Under the pieces are notes generated by a model. That model saw only the letters and a list, made by a program, of their open reading frames with translations. It ran no database searches and had not been told where the DNA came from. Made by a program: the position numbers and the translations under genes. A DNA stretch of 64,000 nt, taken from NCBI GenBank assembly GCA_039545355.1, contig BCJJ01000003.1:186001-250000 (forward strand), in the 5' to 3' direction. Of this stretch, positions 1 to 10,391 are shown one piece after another. The stretch is from Trichosporon coremiiforme (Eukaryota; Basidiomycota; Tremellomycetes; Trichosporonales; Trichosporonaceae). The stretch's first letter is position 1. Every line of letters begins with the position of its first letter.

Positions 1-357
1 CTCGGATTAACTCTGTGATCAAGTGCGTCGAGTGCGTCTTGTACCGCGGGCCGACAGCGGACCGACAGCGGCCTCGGCACAGGCACCCGCCATTCTCATC
101 TGTCGTCAATTCCAACGAGCGTTTCCCTAGTCTTCTCGGCGCGGTCAACAGCTGGAGCCCGTCCGTCGTCTTGCCCGCTACTGTACGAGTCGCGGGGGCC
201 GGGCGTCGTTCAACTCGGGTCTATCTTGGGCTGAATCGTCGGCTGGATCGGCTCGAAGGAATGGATACATCGAATTAAGGCGTCGGGGCTACACTCTACA
301 GCTCGAAGCTCGCGTCTACGTCTACCGAGCACCAGCGTCTCACGCGTCTCACGCGTC
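1..357. other. 3' flank of AMP deaminase, no gene seen
   Basis: No convincing coding segment is visible. The only open frame (15-278) starts at a non-ATG codon and resembles no known protein. Positions 334-361 hold tandem copies of the octamer cgtctcac/g next to the AMP deaminase stop codon, so the repeat lies in its 3' untranslated region. Confidence 0.5.
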
Positions 358-3300
358 TCACGCACCGTCCATGGTCAGCTTGGGCTGGGCCGTCACTTCC
401 TTGTCTCCGTTCTCCTTCTCGTCCCCATCCTTCTCCCCATCCGCCATCTCGCCATCGAGTTGCCTCGCCCGAGCCGCCGACGACGCACCCTTCTCCCCCC
501 CATCTGCAATCTTCAGGTCCTTAATGGCGCTAGCGTCCTTGGCACTCATGCCGAGCTGGCTCCTCCTCTTCAGATCGGTTTGCGACCTCTTCCGATGCCT
601 CGTCTCGAGCACGCTGGCGCCAACGAGCGTCGGCTGGTGTCCATGCAGCACTGCGTTCGTGTGCGCCATACTCGCCGCGGCGACCTGCTGCGCACTGCTG
701 TGCTTGAGGGGCATCGGGGTCGGGCTGGGCGTGTGCCGTCCGTATCTGATGAGCGCGAGCTCCTCCATCAGAGTCGAGTGGCGGTATGACAGGCGGATGC
801 TGGGCACGTTCGTGCGGTGAATGTCGTTACCCGCCGCACCTGGCATGTAATAGTGGTTGCCGATCCAGTGTTTCTTGACCTGGACTTCCCAGCCACTCTG
901 CAGGACACTGTTACGCGCAAGCTCACACATGTCCGCGGGCGTGAGCTTGTAGATCTGCGCGGCACACGAGTATTCCTCCAGCAAATGCTGCGCAGTGAAG
1001 TGGAACTGCAGCGGGTCGTCTGTACTCAGGCTCACGTTCATGCCCACCTTGAAGAAGTCCTTGAACGGGTTGCGCTCATATGTCAGGAACAGCGCGTTGT
1101 TGCTGAGCGGCGACATGGCCAGACCAATCTGCTTCAGGTAGAAGAGGTACTGCAGCGCCGGGACTTTGCGGAGCAGGATGCCGTGGGAAATCGAGTGGGA
1201 CGTGAGGAACGCGGAACTGAGGTGGTCCGGGTCGCCCGCCTCGCCGCAGTGCGGCCGAAGCACGAAGGTGCAGAATCCCCTTTCCCTGCGCCACGCGTTC
1301 AGCGACGCCATGTTCGCATACATGTAGTACAGCCAGTAGGAGTAGGGCGGGGACTGGCGCGTGTTCCACTCTTGGGCTGGCGGGAATTTCTTGTACAGCC
1401 GGCGTTCCGGCTTGCTCTCATCGTCGACGCTGTCGAATCCGACCACACGCTGCAGGAACACGTGCAGTTCCGGATGACTCGAGGGGTCCGCCGTTACTTC
1501 AAAGAGCGGCTGGAAGAGGTTGCGCACAATGTCTTCGAACGTGTTGACGAGCCCGCCCTGCTTGTACACCTCGTACAGGCGGGGCACCTGGATCAGCCAG
1601 CGGACGTTGTGGCTGACGAGCTTGTTGTTTACGACCCACTTGGCGAGCTTGTCCCACTCGTTCAAGTTGCGGCCGTAGATGGAAAGCCGCCACTCGGAGT
1701 GCTGGTACTTGCTCTGCTCGAGGTCGGCGATGAGCTCGGTCGTCAGCTCGGCGAGGTACGACCCGCCGAGCAGGTTGTCCGTCTTCAGGAAGATCTCGCG
1801 GAGACGTGACGAGCCAGTCGGGTTGTACCGGTTGTTGAAGCGGTCGAAGCGGTGAAATTCCTGGTGCGCGTGCATGTCGAGCGTGTCGATGGAGAGATCG
1901 TAGGCCGTCAGATTCAGCGACTCGAACACCTCCTTCAGCGTCAGGTCCCGCCCGTCACGGTGGATCACGATCTCGTCCGGACACTTCCTCAGCTTCGCCT
2001 TGATGAACCGCAGCAGGTGCTTCTGGTTCATACTCGCCGAATGGTGGATATGCGTGTCGACCTTGCGCACGTTGTAAAAGTCGCGGTGCGGGACCGCCTT
2101 CATGTCAGCCAGTTCCTGGTACTCATTCAGCAGCGTGTAGAGCGTCCACTTGGAACTCAGGTATTTGAGGCGGCGGAAGGCGAATGACTTGGCGGGACCA
2201 TCACTGCACACGCCGAGGAGGTAGTCGAGGTCCGAGTAGTACTCCTTCAAGTTGGGGACACGGGAGAGCGTCTTCCCATTGGCGTCGTAGACGCGGTACA
2301 CGCCCTCCCCGTCAAGCGCGAAGGTGTGTCGCGATCCCTGGGGCTCGGGGCCGGGGATGTCGAACTGCGACAAGTCGAACTTGGGCGTCTGCGTCGACGT
2401 CTTGGACTTTCTCTCCTGCGCATCCTCGGCCGGCGCAGGGTGCACGCTCTCGCCCTGCTTCTCCCACTTCCAGTGCGGGTCCGGCGGGGGCGGGACCATC
2501 TTCCAGCTCTGGCTGGGGTCGGGCGGCAGCTCGGCGTCCTTTGGCTCCGCGTCTGCGCGCAGGCCCATGACATCGCCCCTGCCCTCCTTGAAACCGACGA
2601 AGGTGCCGTCGTGGTCGCGCGGGTTGTCGCCGAGCCGCTGGTTCGAGAGCTCCATGTACTTGTCGCGTAGCTCGAGGCAGCGCGAGAAGGCCCCGTATAA
2701 GGCTTCCAGCTCGCTGCCGATGCCCGACTCGGCGAACGCCTTGACTGTTTGTTAGTCAATGTGTGCTGCCGCGATACGTCATAGTGACTCACCCGTGTCA
2801 ACCGCCGCCTCGTGCAGCTCGTCTTGGAGATGGCGATCCCCCTCCCCTGAGGGGAGGTACGCATCGTCCATCCCAAAAGCGCGCTCCTCCTGCTCCTCCT
2901 CGAGTCCGAGCTTCTCATCATAGTTCAATTCGTTGCGGTGGATCTGAACGCCGATGGGGTCCAGGTCGCCACACTCCGGCCCGCTAGGGGACAGCATTGA
3001 GTTGCCTCGTGCGGGAGCCGAGCCTAGGCCGTGATAAGCCCCCGTGCCATGGGGGCCGAGGTCCTCCTCCCCCTCGCTCTCGTCGGAGGGGGTGTGCTGC
3101 GACGGCTTGGGCTGGGTCGGCGAGTGCTGGGTTCCGGAGGCGGAGGCGTTGCTGCGCGTGCTCTGCATCAGCGCGTCCATGGATGCTGTCGGCGAAGTGG
3201 CGAGCGCGGCGGGCGGGAGGCGGGGCAGCTTGTGCGAGAGCCAGTACTCGTCTGACTTGAGCAGGCGCCGCTCCTCGTGGAAGGAGAAGGAGGGCGACGC

Positions 3301-3495
3301 GCGGGTTTGCGGCGGGGTCGGGATGTCGGGCGTGTCGAGGCGTTCGAGAGGGGGGCGAGCTGGCTTATCACTCGCACCGCTCCCATCGGTCGCCCCCGAG
3401 CTATTGTTCGCATGGTTGGCTGGTTGCTTTGAAGTCTCGTTCGGGGCACCGGCTGCCCCCGCAAGCGGGAGAGACGGATTCTCCTGCGCAGACAT
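358..3495 (-). CDS. AMD1: AMP deaminase
   Basis: Deaminates AMP to IMP in the cytosol, feeding the purine nucleotide cycle and adenylate balance. The adenosine/AMP deaminase metal and catalytic motifs are all present: [25 protein letters not shown] and [11 protein letters not shown], within a full-length C-terminal catalytic domain. Two exons: 2793-3495 and 358-2744, joined across a 48-nt intron (2745-2792) with donor GTGAGT, a CTAAC branch and a CAG acceptor. The junction gives a continuous ...DTVKAFAES... and leads into the conserved [11 protein letters not shown] block. The conceptual product is about 1029 aa. The first 230 residues are low-complexity and acidic, as is usual for fungal AMP deaminases. 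The start at 3495 is the first ATG that opens the exon; an in-frame codon at 3564 would add 23 residues but lacks similar support. The C-terminus is a charged tail rich in Glu and Lys. Confidence 0.93.
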
Positions 3496-5135
3496 CTTGA
3501 TGGTGTCTGGGTAGCTGGGGCCTGTGTGGATGCGCTTTACAGACGTTGTACGTGTGAGCGGCAACAGCTATCTCAAGACGGCTGAAAGATTGCGGCAAGG
3601 GCGAGCGATGACGCCCTGGGTGTGGGGAAATGTGGGGGATCACGTGTTGGGTGGGGGTGAGCTGGGCGCACGTGTGCCTGACTCTGGGTGATAGCGGGAA
3701 TGAGGTGTGAGCGACCGGGCAGTTAGCTTGTCCTTATGCATGCGACTGGAAAGCACGACTGGCACACTGGACTGTGAGTGTGTGAGTGACATGGGTTGTG
3801 CAGAAGCAAGAGCGGATGTAGAGGAAAGAACGGGCAGAGACCAAGAAGAGCAGAAGGGCTATTCTTATGCACGGCGCGCCGGGGCAGTGGCAGTGAGGGG
3901 TGGAGCCATAAGCCCAACTGAGGCGTTGCCTCGGCCCACACTCTGACTGTCTGCAGGAATGAATGAATGCTCGGACCTTGAGTACAGGGACCTCGATCTC
4001 ATCGTCGTGGGCGGCCGTGGGCCGCAGGCTGTGCCAGCACCGATACCCTCGATGCCCGGGTGGCGTTAGCTGTGCAGTGCAGTGGCATGGTCCGTGCTCC
4101 GTAACCGCCCACAGCCGACTGCTTCGTTAGGAGCGGGCGCGGAGGCTGCAGGAGATTGTTACATCTACCAGGAGTAGTGGGTATGCGATGAGGGGTGTAT
4201 TCCTGTGCGGTGCTATACATATGATACTACGATACACTGTGCCACCAGAGGTCAAAAGGATGACCACAAGAGTGAATGTGATTATGTACCGGCACGCCGC
4301 CTTCGGCAGCACAGGCCATTGTGCCATTGTGCTATTTGCCATTGTGTCAGGTTATGGGTTGCAAGTTGTAGAATTGAACGCGTCGAGCGGCGCGCCTCAG
4401 ATCCTCAGACTTTCCGAAACTACGGGCGTCGAACGCGCAGCACATGGCCCCGATCAGATGACCCTCAGCGTAGACTGGACACACGCAGCATGCACCGAGT
4501 GCGGGCCGTAGCACCGATGCACAGCCGCACATTCTACTTCGTCGACGTGGGAGCCCCTCTGCAATGGTCTCCATGCATGGTCGTGCCAAGAGACGAAATG
4601 GCCTTGGTCCTGGTGCTGGTGCTGGTGGACAGACTGGCATGAACTGGGGCCACGGGCGTTGTGCCGTTGGACGGAACGAAGGGAGGGAGTTTAACGCGTG
4701 GTGGCTTCACAACGCGTCTTTTCCATGGCCCATGGCCCATGGCCCTTTCCGGTTTCAACCACCGCCGCCGCCCTTTCCCCTTCCCCGCCGCCTGTTCCGC
4801 TGCCCGTCCCATCTCGCATGCTTGCATCTCGCAACGAAATTCGCTACAGCACATCCTTTCTCTGTTTCTCCCTCACACAATTTCCATTCACCACCGACTC
4901 CGACTGCTTGCTGCTGTAGCATTCGGCCACCAGTCGACACCAGGTGACTTTTTCTTCCCATCGCCACTTGGCCACTTCCTCAGCTCATCGGCATACCCCA
5001 CTACGTACAACAACACACTCTTTCAATCGATTCGTCCGGCAAACAACTGCCCCTTTTCCTCCAACCCAATCCCCCCTTAATCCTCCATCTCTCCATCCAC
5101 CTTCGTATCCGAACTCGACTCTCTTGCCAGGCGCA
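3496..5135. other. intergenic region between divergent genes
   Basis: About 1.6 kb without a supportable gene. The left half is the AMP deaminase promoter. From about 4740 to 5135 the plus strand becomes strongly C/T-rich, typical of the promoter and 5' leader of a highly expressed fungal gene, and it runs directly into the ATG at 5136. A short Ala/Gly-neutral repeat, ctggtgctggtgctggtgga, lies at 4608-4631. Open frames here have no conserved features. Confidence 0.5.
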
Positions 5136-5268
5136 ATGTCGGCACGATACGAACCCGCTCCTTATCAGGACCACGGTCACGGGTACTCGCCCAACCCCGG
5201 CGGCTACTCGGACAACAACTATGGCAACGGCAACTATGGCAACGGCGGCGCCGGTTACCGCGACGACT
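5136..5268 (+). CDS. possible alternative first exon of the heparinase-like gene
   Basis: An ATG at 5136, preceded by a C/T-rich leader, opens 44 codons rich in Tyr, Asn and Gly, including an NYGNGNYGNGG stretch. It stops at a good donor, GTGAGT, at 5269 (phase 1). No coding exon follows for almost 1 kb. The next compatible acceptor is an AAG at 6358-6360 inside the following gene. It is preceded by a CTGAC branch-like site (6320-6324) and a pyrimidine tract, and it is in the right phase. Splicing there would replace the first 32 residues of the heparinase-like protein just ahead of its transmembrane segment. What is seen is the exon and the phase match; alternative promoter use is inference. 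It could instead be an orphan exon of a lost gene. Confidence 0.4.
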
Positions 5269-6263
5269 GTGAGTGGATCCGTCCTTTGAAGTGCCCGCAT
5301 TCGGAGTGATGCAGAGTCGAGTCGAGTCTTAAGTCTGGTCCATACAGACGCACAGAGTGTGTCTGCGCGGCGATTGCTGTGCGACGAGCGATGGTCGCGG
5401 CGTGGTGTCTGATGCACGGAGGACGACGCTGTGCTTCGGGTCGCTCGCACGACGGCACGCACGCCCAAGCTCGCCGCTGTTCTGTTTTTAGACAGGGCAC
5501 GCTCTGCCCTGCTGCGAACAGCGTGCAGAAGGTGGTGAGCATGACGACGGCCTTAAGACGGGGCTCAGGCTCAGACTTTGCGCGGGGGGCAGTGCACAGC
5601 ACCTGGTTGGTGAACCTGGCTGCGCACAAACATGGGCCCAGTCGGTCCTCCATCTGGCCCAGAATAAACGGTTCGCTGCTGCTCTCTGCTGCCCATGAGC
5701 ACTCCAGCATGCATTTGCGACCTCGCTCATCTATGCTTGTGATATATGCTTGTGGAGCGGCCCGTAAGCATGGGGCCTAAGAGATCAGAGAAGACAGATG
5801 ATGGCGGACTCTGCATGGCACAGACTTGTTGATGCTTGGCACGAAAAGGGGCTTTTGCTTGGGCTGAATGCTGTAATGCTGACACGCGCGACCCTCCGGT
5901 TCCTGGCCAATTCTGTCTACGCCTCGCCTTCTCTCGCCTGCCTGCGTAATACACCGCCTGCACCAAAACTCCCACACTCCCACTCTCACCGCACACTCTG
6001 ACCGACCAAAACATCTCTCCCTCGCACTGCCGCACCGGCGCACTCTCGCAAAACGCACGACGCACACTCCCGACTTCATCCTTCTTAAACTTGACTCGTC
6101 TCTTTGTTCTTCCCTTTTCCATCAACTCTCCTCTTCCGACCCCCTCAACGCCCCTACCCCTTCCCCTGGTTACCACTGCGTCTCCTTCTCCTACCCCCGC
6201 CGCCCGGGCGTTCTCCCGACTAATTCACCCCCCTCCGCAACCTCCCGTCACGCTCTGTTCAAA
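5269..6263. other. intron or promoter region before the heparinase-like gene
   Basis: No conserved coding sequence is seen. From about 5925 to 6263 the plus strand is C/T-rich and lacks AG dinucleotides near the 6264 ATG, which fits a proximal promoter and 5' leader rather than an acceptor site. If the exon at 5136 is used, this whole region would be part of a 1092-nt intron. Confidence 0.45.
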
Positions 6264-8846
6264 ATGGCGTCGACGACGAACAACAACTACTATGACTCCC
6301 CATACGATACCCCGGGTGGATCTGACGTCGGCACCTCGCTCCTCCCGCCGCACGATAAAGACCCCATGTCGAGCAGCAACCCGTACGCCGCCACGGGCTC
6401 TGAGCCCGCCTATGCGCCTAAGAAGCGCAAGAGCCGCAAGGGATGGTACATTCTGGCCGCCATCATCGCCATCTGTGTGATTGTCGGTGCCGTCCTCGGC
6501 GGTGTCCTCGGATCCCGCGCGGCCAACAAGAACGACGACAATAACTCGTCGTCCGCCTCGCGTGCCAATGACAACAGCAACACCGCCAAGCAACCTAGCT
6601 CATCTGGTAGCAACGACAAGTCGAACAACGCTGGCACCGCCAACCAGGGCGGTGACAATGGCCAGGCCCCTGCCCCCGACGCTGGCAACACTGCTCTTCC
6701 CGGTATGATTCACCTCCTCACTGAGGACCGCCTCGCCCACGAGACCGTCACTGGCCCCAATGGAGAGGTCTACCTCCCCGCCCAGACCGATGTTTACATG
6801 CTCCCCGTCTACGCTACTGGAACTGGTACTGCTGGTTACGCTGCGCCCACCAATGTCGCCGGCAAGGACGACACGTGGCCCAGCGACAACGAGCAGCCTT
6901 CGTCTGGCAACCTCCGCTCGCAACCTCGCCTCATCGCCCCTCAGTACAAGTGGGACGCCCTCAAGAACGGCCTCAAGGACAAGGACCCCTACTTCTCGTT
7001 CTGGGACACCGTCCTCATGGGCAACGCTTCCACGATCCTCGGCAAGAGCTCTGTCGCCTATCACATGGACGGTGGCCCCGCTGGCTCTGGTGTCCTCGAC
7101 ATTGCCCGTGAGATCAAGGTCCGCATCAAGATTCTCGGTTACGCCTGGAAGATGACCGGCGACAAGAAGTACGCCGACCGCGCGTGGCAGGAGCTCAACG
7201 ACGGCATCTCCAACGCTGCTGGCGCCGGTTACGAGAGCGACCCCTGGAACGCTGCCAGCCACTTCCTCGACACCGCCGAGTACACTGCTGCCTACGCCAT
7301 CGGATACGACTGGTTCAGCGACGCCTTCTCTGACTCCCAGAAGACTCAGCTTCGCGGCTGGATCGTCGACCACGGTCTCACCCCGGGCCAGAAGGCTTTC
7401 GCCGGTGACCAGTCTGTCCAGAACTGGTGGAAGAACGACAACATCAAGGGTAACTGGAACTGTGTCTGCAACGCCGGTCTCATCCTCGGTGCCCTTGCCA
7501 TCAAGGGCGATGACAACGGCATCTCGGACTCGATCATCGACTCTGCCACCAAGTCCGCTCAGGCCGCGTGTTTCCAGGCTCCCCACAGCGACGGCACCTG
7601 GGCCGAGACCAACGACTACTGGTACTTTGGTACCACTGGCGCCGCTGAGATGCTCTCTGCCCTGAACACTGCCACTGGCGCGTCCGTCGAGACCCTCCTC
7701 GGAGACAACAAGGACCGCTGGCTCAACACTGCCCTGTTCCACATGCACGGCCAGGGCATGACCTCGCTCTTCAACTACGGTGACCATGGACCGAACAAGT
7801 TCTCCGCCACCGCCAACGTTCTCGTCTTCCTCGCCTCGACCTTCAACGAGCCCCGCTACGCCCTTTACCAGCGTGACCACTACGACGCCGCCGACCCCTG
7901 GAACATGTTCTGGTACGACCCCACCACGGACGGCGCCTTCTGGAACGGCCTCGAGATCGACCACCACTTCGCTGACCCTGCCGGCGAGTGGGCTGCTGCT
8001 CGTTCCTCGTGGTCTGACAACTCTGGTACCTACTGGGGCATCAAGGGTGGTTCGCTCCTTGACCACCAGACCCACGGTGACCTCGACATGGGTGACTTTG
8101 TCTTTGACGCCATGGGACAGCGCTGGGCCGGCGAGTACGGCTCTGGCGAGTACCTGTCGCCCGGCTACTTCTCGTCTGAGGCCCCCGACTCGCAGCGCTG
8201 GCTGTACTTCCGCAAGCGCACTGAGGGCCAGAACACGATCGTCATCGGTGGCGAGAACCAGTTCTCTGGCGCCCAGGCACCCACCGTCAATTGGGGCTCG
8301 AGCGGCACGCAGCAGGGAGCTGCCCCCTACCTCGAGGTCGGCTCTGACGACACTGCCTTCTGGACGATGGACATGTCTGCCGCTTACAACGGCACTTCGT
8401 CTGTTAAGCGCGGTATCCGTTTCCTGAACGGCCGTCGCCAGATGCTTCTCCAGGACGAGATTGGCGGTGCCGCGGGTACGATCGAGTGGCACGTGCAGAC
8501 GAACGCGTCGATTGAGCTGAACGGCGCCGAGGCGTCTCTCGCCATGCCCGGCGGCGAGAAGCTCACCGTCAAGATCATCAACGCGAACCCGTCCGGCCTC
8601 CAGTTCTCGACCAAGGACCCCGTGTCTGCCGTCACGCCGCCTGCGCCGGACCTGGCCAAGGGCGAGAAGGACGGCGACCCGGACAACTCGCCTGCCAAGA
8701 TTCTCGTGATCAGCGCCGGCGACGGCGTCAAGGACGCCAGCTTCCAGACCCTCTGGCAGCCCCAGTGGCCCGACAAGAAGGACAGCGACGACAACGAGCC
8801 CGCCAACGTCCCGCTCGACCAGTGGTCGATCGACAGTCATAAGTAA
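6264..8846 (+). CDS. membrane-anchored heparinase II/III-like polysaccharide lyase
   Basis: Single-exon, 860-residue type II membrane protein. Residues 1-55 are a short cytosolic tail ending in a KKRKSRKG stop-transfer cluster. Residues 56-77 form one hydrophobic segment (WYILAAIIAICVIVGAVLGG). A Ser/Asn-rich stalk follows to about residue 135, then a large extracellular or lumenal domain. That domain has an (alpha/alpha) toroid-like middle (WNAASHFLDTAEYTAAYA, NWNCVCNAGLILGALA) and the typical heparinase II/III beta-sheet motif HQTHGDLDMGDFVFDA, with RWAGEYG just after. Members of this family cleave uronic-acid-containing polysaccharides by beta-elimination; the substrate here cannot be told from sequence. 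A role in remodelling cell-wall or capsular polysaccharide is inference. Codon bias is strong, suggesting high expression. The ATG at 6264 follows a C/T-rich leader with an AAA context. A possible alternative N-terminus is encoded at 5136. Confidence 0.82.
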   Translation: MASTTNNNYYDSPYDTPGGSDVGTSLLPPHDKDPMSSSNPYAATGSEPAYAPKKRKSRKGWYILAAIIAICVIVGAVLGGVLGSRAANKNDDNNSSSASRANDNSNTAKQPSSSGSNDKSNNAGTANQGGDNGQAPAPDAGNTALPGMIHLLTEDRLAHETVTGPNGEVYLPAQTDVYMLPVYATGTGTAGYAAPTNVAGKDDTWPSDNEQPSSGNLRSQPRLIAPQYKWDALKNGLKDKDPYFSFWDTVLMGNASTILGKSSVAYHMDGGPAGSGVLDIAREIKVRIKILGYAWKMTGDKKYADRAWQELNDGISNAAGAGYESDPWNAASHFLDTAEYTAAYAIGYDWFSDAFSDSQKTQLRGWIVDHGLTPGQKAFAGDQSVQNWWKNDNIKGNWNCVCNAGLILGALAIKGDDNGISDSIIDSATKSAQAACFQAPHSDGTWAETNDYWYFGTTGAAEMLSALNTATGASVETLLGDNKDRWLNTALFHMHGQGMTSLFNYGDHGPNKFSATANVLVFLASTFNEPRYALYQRDHYDAADPWNMFWYDPTTDGAFWNGLEIDHHFADPAGEWAAARSSWSDNSGTYWGIKGGSLLDHQTHGDLDMGDFVFDAMGQRWAGEYGSGEYLSPGYFSSEAPDSQRWLYFRKRTEGQNTIVIGGENQFSGAQAPTVNWGSSGTQQGAAPYLEVGSDDTAFWTMDMSAAYNGTSSVKRGIRFLNGRRQMLLQDEIGGAAGTIEWHVQTNASIELNGAEASLAMPGGEKLTVKIINANPSGLQFSTKDPVSAVTPPAPDLAKGEKDGDPDNSPAKILVISAGDGVKDASFQTLWQPQWPDKKDSDDNEPANVPLDQWSIDSHK

Positions 8847-10391
8847 CTGTCCATAGAACTCTTCCCTATCCCCCACTCGTGATCGCTCATGGTCATAGAA
8901 TGTAGTGTAACGAACATTTTCAGTACGTCTCCTATCTCCTCGTCTATCTGCGTATGCATTCGGACAATTATGATTAGCCCGCGGGCCGCCGACGGGCGAA
9001 GCAAGGAGGCGGCAAGGATGACGTGAGCGAAACCTGCTGAAGGTAGGCGAGCGCCAACAGTGAGTGAGTGCGGAGTCGAGTGCGCAAGCTAGGTCAGCCA
9101 TGGTCGCCGATCAGAGAACAAGAGAGCAATGTGATGAGGGTCTGTGTGTGGCTGGTCATAGTAGTCTTTGCGCCACCCGACTCCGATATCCTAGTGCACA
9201 AGCTCAGTCCTGACCAGTCGTCCTGATCAGTCCTGACAGCGTAGGTCAAGTGTGGGTGCGGCGATGCTATTTCTGGCCACTATTGTGGGTGGGTGACGAC
9301 TGCCTCGAAGTCATGTCTGCTCCTAGTCCAAAGTACAGACAGGTTCACGCATCGAGGAGGCGTGAAGCTACGAGGAATGGCGTGCCACAGATATTCCTCC
9401 GTACATACAACTGGGGAGTGGGGAGAGGGTCGAGTGGGAGATGGGCTCCACCCAAAGCGATGCACTCTAACAGACGAGAGCGGTTCGTCGGCGCTCTCGG
9501 CTCTCAGTGTGGAACGTCTACTGGAACGTCTACTGGAACGTCTACGTCGAGCGAGGCGAGCGAATGCAGAGCAAAGTCTGTACCTCAGCCCACTGCGCCC
9601 CCAGCGCGCCCAGCGCGCCCAGCCTGCAGCTTGACTCTGGTGCAAATCAAAGTGTGTTCCAGGGCGTAAACAACCAAACAAACCTGAACTCGAGCAGAGC
9701 CCTGGCAGATCCCTGGCAGAGCTCGGGCAGAGCTCAGGCAATGTCAAGTCAGGGCAACCATCCTCGACTTTCACACCGAGCCCCAATCTTCGCCCTCCTC
9801 ACCCCAATAGCCAAGAAACTGTCCAAGCAAAGCCCAAGCATTCGCGTATACGACAACGGCCACTGGGCAGAGAGGCAGGATTGGTGCTGAAGGCTGACTG
9901 ACCAGCCGCCTGCCATCCACGAGTCCTTGGATTGTCATGTAGACGACGTAGACGACGTCTGCTCCAGGTGTCGGCGAGAAGATGCAGATGAGGTCGTGCA
10001 AGTGCGACGCAGAGACGTGAGATGTGCCTGTGCTGCGAGGGTTATACGTGAGCTTGGGCTAGCTTGGCCGGACCTGCTGTCTCATGGGTAGAGACACTCA
10101 TGAGCGGCGGTAGGATAGACTCAAGAGGTCAGAACGATGTACGATTTGCTCGCTTAGCCCTTGGGTGTCAATGAGAGGGAGGGAGCAGGGAGCGCTGGAA
10201 AACTAAAAGCATGTGTGCTTGTGTAAATTCATCTATGAAAACGTAACGTACGGCGTACAGATATGTCTAATGGGGTGATGTCTATGGGAGTGTCTAGTGA
10301 GGAGCTACATTAGGTCGATCAATGCGAGATTTATAAGGCCAAGTCGTGCGAGCGAGTGAGCGAGCGAGAGTGGCCGCGAAGAGGTGGTCGC
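8847..10391. other. convergent intergenic region
   Basis: About 1.5 kb between the 3' ends of two convergent genes. No conserved coding frame is visible on either strand. It contains a tandem 12-bp repeat (about 9509-9544) and a CGCCCAG repeat near 9600-9622. Confidence 0.5.
9509..9544. repeat. 12-bp tandem repeat, three copies
   Basis: The unit ggaacgtctact occurs three times in a row (the last copy ends in ctacg). It lies in non-coding DNA and is a simple minisatellite-like expansion. Confidence 0.85.

Noticed and set aside
6600..9101. 833-codon open frame on the minus strand over the heparinase-like gene
   Set aside because: It is antisense to a conserved protein and reflects G/C third-position bias; its Val/Arg/Gly-rich product resembles nothing.
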